The notes below the pieces were generated by a model. It was not told the DNA's origin, made no database searches, and saw nothing but the letters and a program-made list of their open reading frames with translations. Of a stretch of 12,921 nt of DNA, positions 6,734-12,921 are shown piece by piece (position 1 is the stretch's first letter; each line of letters opens with the position of its first letter). The stretch is from Hyphomicrobiales bacterium (lineage in GTDB: Bacteria > Pseudomonadota > Alphaproteobacteria > Rhizobiales > S144-35): contig WGBT01000132.1 of assembly GCA_015494185.1 (NCBI GenBank), positions 1-12,921 on the forward strand, in the 5' to 3' direction. Position numbers and translations under genes: made by a program.

Positions 6734-6763
6734 ACGCATCGCATCGATGATTTGAAAGCGGCG

Positions 6764-6789
6764 TTACGGCATTTGATTACGGCATTTGA
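6764..6789. repeat. Perfect 13-bp tandem duplication spanning a stop codon
   Basis: TTACGGCATTTGA occurs twice in a row (6764-6776, 6777-6789). The right copy is the last four codons plus stop of the His-rich gene (TCAAATGCCGTAA on the minus strand); the left copy follows the stop. This looks like a replication-slippage duplication that left the reading frame intact. Confidence 0.85.
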
Positions 6790-7304
6790 TAACGTGCCTG
6801 GGTTGTATGACCGTGGGGATCCTTCAAGGTGACGCTCACCCGTGCGCCTGAGCCGAGCGCCACAGGAGCTGCCGCCTCAAGTTTGTTGCCCCCCGCATCT
6901 GCAAGCGTCAAGGGGCCGTGACGGCCTTGTGAGGTCAGGATCATGGCGGTGCCTTCAAAACCTTTGGCGGGCTCGGCCTTGCCATCGTGATTGGTCAAAT
7001 AAAGCGCAAGCTTGCCATCCTTGACCACCAGTTCCCCATGATGATCGTCAAGCTCAAGAACGACACCGCCATGACTTGGTTTAGGATGATGCTTGGCATG
7101 ATCCGCCGCACTTTCGGAACCATGATCATGGTCGTCTTTCATGTGACCGTCATGTTTATGACTATCGTGTTTATGACCATCGCCATCGCTATGGCCTGTG
7201 CCATGATCATGGCCTTCGGCGGCCCAGACCATATTGGCCACGCCAAGGCTCAAGGCAGCGACAAAAGCAAGGCTTGCCAGTTTGAACAGCTTGATTTCCC
7301 TCAT
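6777..7304 (-). CDS. His-rich periplasmic metal-binding protein, last gene of the czc operon
   Basis: The 175-residue protein has a signal peptide (1 to about 29, ending MVWAA), then a low-complexity His/Asp/Gly/Lys segment at 31-78 with repeated HDH, GHKHD and HDGH units. A more regular beta-rich domain follows at 78-175 (HGGVVLELDDHHGELVVKD, then LYLTNHDGK). That domain resembles small periplasmic proteins found beside heavy-metal RND pumps, but I cannot name the family. Its ATG overlaps the czcA stop as ATGA, and AAGGAG lies 7 nt upstream, so it is translated with czcA. A role as periplasmic metal carrier or buffer handing ions to CzcCBA is likely but inferred. The signal peptide, His segment and domain all look complete. 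Confidence 0.85.
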   Translation of the reverse strand: MREIKLFKLASLAFVAALSLGVANMVWAAEGHDHGTGHSDGDGHKHDSHKHDGHMKDDHDHGSESAADHAKHHPKPSHGGVVLELDDHHGELVVKDGKLALYLTNHDGKAEPAKGFEGTAMILTSQGRHGPLTLADAGGNKLEAAAPVALGSGARVSVTLKDPHGHTTQARYQMP

Positions 7305-10300
7305 GATGCTTCTCCTTTGCTTGATGTACCTGTTGCCAGGTTGGGGTGAACGGGATGCGGTGTTTCATTGCGGTGCACAAGTCTGTAAAGCACCGGCAAC
7401 ACCAACAAGGTGAGCAGGGTTGACGAAATGATGCCGCCGATCACCACGGTGGCCAGCGGGCGCTGCACTTCAGCCCCCGCCCCTGTCGCAATCGCCATCG
7501 GCACGAAGCCAAGCGAGGCCACAAGGGCCGTCATCAGGACCGGCCGCATGCGTTTCATGGCCCCTTCGACAACCGCGTCATAAACACTGGCACCTTCGCG
7601 GCGCAGATTGTTGATGAACGAGATAATGACCAGCCCATTGAGCACCGCCACACCTGACAGCGCAATAAAGCCAACCCCCGCCGAAATCGACAGCGGAATG
7701 CCGCGCAGAGCCAGGGCCGCCACCCCGCCTGTCAAAGCAAGCGGAATGCCGGTGAAGACGATCAGGGCATCCTTGACCGTTCCCAGTGATGTAAACAGCA
7801 GCAGGAAAATCAGCGCCAATGCCACCGGCACCACAATGGCCAAGGTCTTGGAGGCGGAAATCATTTGCTCGAACTGCCCGCCCCAGGTGATCCAGTAGCC
7901 GGCGGGAAGGGGCACCCCCTTGTCGATACGGGCTTGAGCATCCGAGACAAAGCCGCCCAAATCCCGGCCTCTCACATTGGCGGTGACAACGATACGCCGT
8001 TTTGAGTTTTCCCGGCTGACCTGATTGGGCCCCGGGGCCATGGTGATGGTGGCAATGTCCCCCAACTGAATGAAACGGGGCATCTTGGCGTTGGACTGAG
8101 CATAAAGGGCGCTTACAACCGCTTGATCCTGATCGTCTTGACGCGGCGGCAACGGAATCGGCAGCGAGCGCACCGCATCCATGTCCGTGCGCAACTTTTC
8201 TGGCAACCGCACGACGATATCAAAGCGCCGGTCGCCCTCAAACAAAGTGCCGGCTTTTTTCCCGCCAACAGCAATTTCAATGACTTCCTGCACATCCGCC
8301 ACCGACAGACCAAAGCGGGCAAGTTTCTCCCGGTCTAGTTCGATGGTCAAAAAGGGCAGACCAGACACCCGTTCCACCTGGACATCTTCAGCCCCCGACA
8401 CGGTTTGCAAAATCGCAGCAACCTGATTGGCCAGTTTCAGGAGCTGGTCGAGATCATCGCCAAAAATCTTGACCCCGATATCCGCCCGCACCCCGGCGAT
8501 CAACTCATTGAAGCGCAGCTGAATGGGTTGCGAGATCTCGTAATTACTGCCGGGAATTTCCATTGCGGCCTTGCGGATATCCTCGACCACCTCGGCCTTG
8601 CTCTTGCTGGGATCGGGCCACTGATCCTTGGGTTTGAGCATCACATAGCCATCGGAAATCGAAGGCGGCATTGGATCGGTCGCCACTTCAGATGTGCCGG
8701 TCCGGGCAAAGGCTTCCTTGACTTCCGGAATTTGAATCAGACGGGTTTCCAACATCTGTTGCATCTTCACCGATTGCGTCAGCGAAGTGCCCGGCCCCCG
8801 CAGCGCCTGAACCGCAACATCCCCCTCATCGAGCTGGGGAATGAATTCGGTGCCAAGCTTGGTGGCCAACAGTCCGCTCAAACCAAGCAAAACCACTGTG
8901 GAGGCCAGAACGACCGGCGTATTGGCAAGCGCCCCTTTGAGAAGCGGCCGATACACACGGCGGGCGCTGCGCACGATGACATTTTCTTTTTCCGCCACCT
9001 TGCCGGTCACCAACAAGGCAACGGCGGCCGGAACAAAGGTGACAGAGAGGATCATGGCGCCAATGAGGGCCATGATCACCGTCAGCGCCATGGGCGTGAA
9101 CATTTTGCCCTCAACCCCTGTCAGGGTGAGGATCGGCAAATAAACCACCATGATGATAAAAGAGCCAAACAGGCTTGGCACAATGACCTGAATGGTCGCC
9201 TCGCGGACGGTTGAGAAGCGTTCCTGCAAAGTGAGCAAACGGCCGCGCCTGTGTTGTTCCTCGGCCAAAAGCCTAAGACAGTTTTCCACCACAATGATGG
9301 CCCCGTCGATGATGATGCCAAAGTCGATGGCGCCCAGGCTCATCAAATTGGCGGAGATCTTGTGTTCCACCATGCCCGATATGGCAAACAGCATGGACAG
9401 CGGAATCATCATCGCCGCAATCAGCGCGGCACGGAAATTGCCCAGAAACAGAAACAGGATGACAATGACAAGGGCGGCCCCTTCCATCAGGTTTTTTTCA
9501 ACCGTGGCAATGGTGCGGTTGACCAGATGGGTGCGGTCATAGACCGTGCGCAGTATGACCCCCTCAGGCAGGCTTTTCTTGATCTCTTGCAATTTGGCGT
9601 GCACCCGCTGTGACACCGCACGGGAGTTTTCGCCAATCAACATCACCGCAGTGGCAAGGACGACTTCACGGCCATTATGGGTGCCCGCCCCAGTGCGCAA
9701 CTCATGGCCAATGGCCACTTCGGCCACATCTTGAATCCGCACCGGATTGCCCATGTGAGTGCCAACCGGAATGAGCAACAAATCTTTGAGATCGCCAACT
9801 TGCCCCGGCGAGCGCACCAGATATTGTTCGCCATTGCGTTCGATATAGCCCGCCCCCACATTGGAATTGTTGCGGTCAACCGCCCGCATCAGATCCTCGA
9901 GCGACAGGCCAAAGGCGGTCAGTTTTTCCGGATCGGGAAGAATATGATACTGCTTGGTATAGCCCCCGGTGGCATTGACCTCGACCACTCCCTTCACGGT
10001 GCGCATTTGCGGCTTGACCACCCAGTCATGCAGAGTGCGCAGGTCAGTGAGAGTGTAGGGGGTGCCATCCTTTTTACGCGCGCCGGGCAGCGCCTCCACC
10101 GTGTAATAATAGATTTCCCCAAGCCCGGTGGAAATCGGTCCCATTTCCACCTCTATGCCCTCCGGCAATTGGTCGCGCACCTGCTGCACCCGCTCATTGA
10201 CCAGCTGGCGGGCAAAATAGATATCGGTGCCATCCTTGAAGACCACGGTGACCTGGGACAGGCCATAGCGCGACAAAGAGCGGGTATATTCCAGCCCCGG

Positions 10301-10528
10301 CAAGCCGCCAAGCGCCGTCTCGATGGGAAAGGTGATGCGCTGTTCGACTTCCAAAGGCGCATAGCCCGGCGCCGAAGAGTTGATCTGCACCTGCACATTG
10401 GTGATGTCAGGCACCGCATCGATGGGCAGACGGATGAAATTATAAATGCCGATCCCTGCCATGGCCAGCGTTGCAAAGATAACGAAGACCCGCTGTGAGA
10501 CGGCAAAGGAGACAATGTGATTAAGCAT
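7301..10528 (-). CDS. czcA: CzcA-type heavy-metal RND efflux pump
   Basis: At 1075 residues this is a full-length heavy-metal RND pump of the inner membrane, driven by proton import. The N-terminus (RLPIDAVPDITNVQVQINS, 33-51) is typical of the family. In TM4 the sequence GAIDFGIIIDGAIIVVEN places D402, D408 and E415 at the positions known to be essential in CzcA of Cupriavidus. The DFG...DG...EN pattern marks pumps for divalent cations (Zn, Co, Cd, Ni) rather than the Cu/Ag pump CusA. Two large periplasmic loops and twelve membrane segments fit the length. GGAG lies 7 nt before the ATG, and the gene starts 11 nt after czcB. Which metal is moved cannot be read from sequence alone; CzcA or a CnrA/NccA-like pump are the alternatives. 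Confidence 0.95.
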   Translation of the reverse strand: MLNHIVSFAVSQRVFVIFATLAMAGIGIYNFIRLPIDAVPDITNVQVQINSSAPGYAPLEVEQRITFPIETALGGLPGLEYTRSLSRYGLSQVTVVFKDGTDIYFARQLVNERVQQVRDQLPEGIEVEMGPISTGLGEIYYYTVEALPGARKKDGTPYTLTDLRTLHDWVVKPQMRTVKGVVEVNATGGYTKQYHILPDPEKLTAFGLSLEDLMRAVDRNNSNVGAGYIERNGEQYLVRSPGQVGDLKDLLLIPVGTHMGNPVRIQDVAEVAIGHELRTGAGTHNGREVVLATAVMLIGENSRAVSQRVHAKLQEIKKSLPEGVILRTVYDRTHLVNRTIATVEKNLMEGAALVIVILFLFLGNFRAALIAAMMIPLSMLFAISGMVEHKISANLMSLGAIDFGIIIDGAIIVVENCLRLLAEEQHRRGRLLTLQERFSTVREATIQVIVPSLFGSFIIMVVYLPILTLTGVEGKMFTPMALTVIMALIGAMILSVTFVPAAVALLVTGKVAEKENVIVRSARRVYRPLLKGALANTPVVLASTVVLLGLSGLLATKLGTEFIPQLDEGDVAVQALRGPGTSLTQSVKMQQMLETRLIQIPEVKEAFARTGTSEVATDPMPPSISDGYVMLKPKDQWPDPSKSKAEVVEDIRKAAMEIPGSNYEISQPIQLRFNELIAGVRADIGVKIFGDDLDQLLKLANQVAAILQTVSGAEDVQVERVSGLPFLTIELDREKLARFGLSVADVQEVIEIAVGGKKAGTLFEGDRRFDIVVRLPEKLRTDMDAVRSLPIPLPPRQDDQDQAVVSALYAQSNAKMPRFIQLGDIATITMAPGPNQVSRENSKRRIVVTANVRGRDLGGFVSDAQARIDKGVPLPAGYWITWGGQFEQMISASKTLAIVVPVALALIFLLLFTSLGTVKDALIVFTGIPLALTGGVAALALRGIPLSISAGVGFIALSGVAVLNGLVIISFINNLRREGASVYDAVVEGAMKRMRPVLMTALVASLGFVPMAIATGAGAEVQRPLATVVIGGIISSTLLTLLVLPVLYRLVHRNETPHPVHPNLATGTSSKGEAS

Positions 10529-10539
10529 AAACGGTCTCC

Positions 10540-11649
10540 TTAATGGGAATGGTCAGCCTGGCCCTTGGAGAGCTCGGCTTTCAGTATGAAACTATTGCCC
10601 GCGACATAGGTTTGCCCGGGCAGCACCCCGAAAAGAATTTCGGTATACTGGCTATCTCGAATGCCAAGCTCGACTTCCTTGGCGACGAAATGGTGCCCCT
10701 TTTTGGCCTTTTGCTCGACAAAGACAACCGGTTTGCCATCGAGATATTGAATAGCCTCATTGCGCACGGCGACATAGGCTTTCTGCTTGCCCAGCAACAC
10801 ACGCCCGGTCACAAACAGCCCCGGCCGCAAAGTCCCATTGGGGTTTTTGACAACAGCGCGGGCCAACATGCTTTGGGTGTCCGCCATGCCAATGGGGGAG
10901 ATATAGGCAATCCTGGTCTTGATCGGGGGAGCCCCATCCAAAGTGATGATCTCGACTTCTTGGTTGAGTTTGAGTTTCTTGAAATCGCGGGGATAGACCC
11001 TGAAATCCACCCAGACGGTGGATAGATCGGCGATCACCATAAGCTTGTCATCCCGGTCGACATGTTCGCCAAGCCCAACCCGCCGGGCGATCACCGTGCC
11101 ATCGATGGAAGCGGTCACCGAATAACGCTTCAGGCTTTCGTCACTTTCGATCGTGACCAGCGTATCCCCCTTTTTGACCGGACTTCCAAGCCGTTTGTGA
11201 ATACTGCGCACCACACCGGGAAAACGCGGCGTGACCTGCACCACCCGTTCTTCATTGGGGGCGATGATACCGTTCAGGGTGAGTTTCGGTTGCAATTCTT
11301 GAGGGCCGGCCTTCTCGAGAACGAGACGGGCATTTTTGAAACGAACGGCATCGAACTCGACTTCGCGGCCCATCGCGCCGCCACCATGCCCGTGCCCGCC
11401 GTGCCCATGATCATCGTGCCCGCCGTGGCCGTCTCCCATTTTGCCCCCTTCGGCACCATGCTCATGGGAATCGGCCGGTTTGGGAGGCTCGATCTGGTTG
11501 ATCAACACCGCGCCGATCACCCCACCGGCAAGAATAAAGCCGACAGCGCCCAGTTGGGCCACGGTTTTGACCATCCGGGCCAACAGGCTTGGCGGCGGGG
11601 AGGCCGTTTCAGCTGGTGCATCCTTGGCATTTTGTTTTTTTTCCGGCAT
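10540..11649 (-). CDS. czcB: CzcB-type periplasmic adaptor with His-rich N-terminal segment
   Basis: The 369-residue adaptor has a membrane anchor at about residues 30-51, then a His/Gly/Asp-rich stretch at 62-88 (such as HGHGGHGHGG). The lipoyl halves follow (VTPRFPGVVRSIHKRLGSPVKKG, about 139-161, and ASIDGTVIARRVGLGEHV), with a short or absent helical hairpin, as in other CzcB/CusB proteins, then barrel and membrane-proximal domains. It bridges CzcA and CzcC and can bind metal in the periplasm. The His-rich stretch is a likely metal-binding tail, reported in other CzcB proteins. The ATG lies 3 nt after the czcC stop and the czcA start lies 11 nt downstream, so the three genes form one operon. 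The ribosome-binding site is weak (GAG region), consistent with coupling to czcC. Confidence 0.93.
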   Translation of the reverse strand: MPEKKQNAKDAPAETASPPPSLLARMVKTVAQLGAVGFILAGGVIGAVLINQIEPPKPADSHEHGAEGGKMGDGHGGHDDHGHGGHGHGGGAMGREVEFDAVRFKNARLVLEKAGPQELQPKLTLNGIIAPNEERVVQVTPRFPGVVRSIHKRLGSPVKKGDTLVTIESDESLKRYSVTASIDGTVIARRVGLGEHVDRDDKLMVIADLSTVWVDFRVYPRDFKKLKLNQEVEIITLDGAPPIKTRIAYISPIGMADTQSMLARAVVKNPNGTLRPGLFVTGRVLLGKQKAYVAVRNEAIQYLDGKPVVFVEQKAKKGHHFVAKEVELGIRDSQYTEILFGVLPGQTYVAGNSFILKAELSKGQADHSH

Positions 11650-11652
11650 GTC

Positions 11653-12921
11653 TCATCTCGCAAATCTGGGTAATTTCTGACCATTCAAGGGATCAATCCC
11701 GGTCAATGTCTTGATGTTTGCCGCCGCGGTGCGGCATTGCACAAGGGTATCGATCTGACGGCTTTGCGCTTCGGTCAAAACGGTAATCGAATCCAACAAA
11801 TCGACCACCTTGAAACGCCCGCGGAAATATCCCCGGCGGATCGAGACTACCGCATTGCGGGCTTTGGGCACAATACTCAACTGGTAACGGCGGGTCTCGT
11901 GGCAATTCCGATGCAAGGCGCCAAAAGCCGCAATCAGCCGGCGTTTCAGCTCTTGCCACACCACATCACGCTCATAGGCGGCTTTGCCAACCCGTTCTGC
12001 GGCCGCTAAGATCGCCCCCTCATTCCGGTCGCGTATGGGAATGGCCACCGCCCCCTTGGCAACCAGAGCAACATCATCGGTTTCGTTGAAACGGCGCACC
12101 CCGATTCCCAGCGTCACATCAGGAACGGCCAGCGAATGCTGAACGTCGAGCTCGGCAAGGCGAACCGCATGCAAGGCCTCGAACTTCTGCAGATCAGGAT
12201 GGGATTTGAGCCGGGCCAGAATTGCAATCAGCGGCGTGGCTTCCCGGGTTGGGGGCAATAAGTCGCCGCGAACCCGGGTGCCATTGGACAAATGCCCCGA
12301 CCAGTTCGAAGCCAGTTTCTGCCGCGCGGCCTTGAGTTCAAACTGAGCCGATTCAAGCGCGATCTTGGCCTGTTCCGCTGCAATCTGACCACGGGTCAAA
12401 TCAGCCTCAGGGGACCCGCCTGCGGCAACCCGTTCCCTAAGCGGCCGCAGTAATTCGAGAAATTTCCCCCGTTGCGCCTTCCGCAGCGCCAGCTTTTTCT
12501 GCGCCCCAAGAACGGCAAAAAAGTCGCGCGCAACCCGGGCAATGATCGCCCGTTTAATCGCCCGCAGCTCAGCGGAACCAAAATCTTCAGCGGCCTGCCC
12601 CCTGTTGATCCGGGCCGCCCGCTTGCCGCCCAGCTCAAACCGCTGATCCAAACCAAGGGTGATTTCAGAGCCGCCAAAGCCACTTAAGGCGCCGCTGCCC
12701 AGAAAATTGTCAACGTCTACGGAAAATTCCGGGTTGGGCGAGAGCGAGGCTTGATAAGTCTCAGCCCGAAGGGCCTCGGTTTCCATCTTCTGCGCTTTAA
12801 GACGCGGATCAAACGCAAGGGCCTTGCTAACCGCCCGCTCGAAGGTAAGCGTGGCGGCGGCCACAACTGAAATTGAATTTAAAGAACTCACTAAAACAAC
12901 GCAGGAACTGAACAAAAACAC
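11653..12921 (-). CDS. czcC: CzcC-type outer-membrane channel, 5' end at window edge
   Basis: The frame is open to the right edge, giving 422 residues. It begins with a hydrophobic signal-like stretch ending near VVAAA (residues 19-23), so the true start is at or just outside the edge; the last codon in the window is GTG, which could be the start. The protein shows the TolC/CzcC pattern: SPNPEFSVDVDN (61-72), then FELGGKR (95-101), long Ala/Arg/Leu/Glu-rich helices, and a second repeat half with PDVTLGIGVRRF. It ends with LTGID near the C-terminus. Trimers of such proteins form the outer-membrane exit duct for the CzcA pump. It is the first gene of the operon seen here, so the promoter and any regulator lie outside the window. 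Confidence 0.9.
   Translation of the reverse strand: MFLFSSCVVLVSSLNSISVVAAATLTFERAVSKALAFDPRLKAQKMETEALRAETYQASLSPNPEFSVDVDNFLGSGALSGFGGSEITLGLDQRFELGGKRAARINRGQAAEDFGSAELRAIKRAIIARVARDFFAVLGAQKKLALRKAQRGKFLELLRPLRERVAAGGSPEADLTRGQIAAEQAKIALESAQFELKAARQKLASNWSGHLSNGTRVRGDLLPPTREATPLIAILARLKSHPDLQKFEALHAVRLAELDVQHSLAVPDVTLGIGVRRFNETDDVALVAKGAVAIPIRDRNEGAILAAAERVGKAAYERDVVWQELKRRLIAAFGALHRNCHETRRYQLSIVPKARNAVVSIRRGYFRGRFKVVDLLDSITVLTEAQSRQIDTLVQCRTAAANIKTLTGIDPLNGQKLPRFAR

Noticed and set aside
8405..9214. 269-codon plus-strand open frame inside czcA
   Set aside because: It is antisense to the conserved czcA coding frame, has no ribosome-binding site or recognisable domain, and its His/Gln/Gly-rich composition is what a GC-rich shadow frame gives.
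9677..10498. 273-codon plus-strand open frame inside czcA
   Set aside because: It is a shadow of the czcA N-terminal part, whose minus-strand translation is strongly conserved; no start signals or domain were seen.

Overview
The window looks like chromosomal DNA from a Gram-negative bacterium. It is moderately GC-rich with tightly packed genes, and it encodes an inner-membrane/periplasm/outer-membrane metal efflux system and several exported proteins. Gene style (GTG starts, short intergenic gaps, a DUF1223 protein, a creatininase next to a RibD-type reductase) fits an alphaproteobacterium. That assignment is inferred from gene content only; there is no rRNA or other phylogenetic marker.

Layout. 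(1) Positions 1-1394, minus strand: a creatininase-family metalloamidohydrolase, then 9 nt further on a stand-alone RibD C-terminal-type reductase that runs off the left edge. This pairs the same two folds as archaeal ArfB and ArfC, so a pterin/flavin-type pathway is suspected. (2) 1630-2508, minus: a membrane-anchored or exported DUF1223 (thioredoxin-like) protein. (3) 2509-2887: a divergent intergenic region with a dyad and helically phased 10-bp repeats. (4) 2888-4954, plus: a 688-residue protein with two intact AAA+ modules and an unassigned N-terminal domain; this is the only plus-strand gene. (5) 5169-6023, minus: an orphan periplasmic adaptor (membrane-fusion protein) with no transporter beside it. 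(6) 6230-12921, minus: a heavy-metal efflux locus.

The metal locus reads czcC (outer-membrane channel, start at the window edge), czcB (adaptor with a His-rich segment), czcA (RND pump with the divalent-cation D-D-E signature), then a His-rich periplasmic protein whose start codon overlaps the czcA stop. After a 268-nt gap comes a very short secreted protein whose mature part is about 54 percent histidine. CzcCBA would export a divalent metal such as Zn, Co, Cd or Ni, while the His-rich proteins would bind or buffer that metal in the periplasm. The metal is not determined by the sequence, and no metal-responsive regulator lies in the window.

The most unusual items are the ultra-His-rich secreted protein with stacked palindromes in front of it, the three His-rich proteins in one locus, the ArfB/ArfC-like pair, and the uncharacterised double-AAA ATPase. 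I saw no tRNA, rRNA, CRISPR array, insertion sequence or phage gene.
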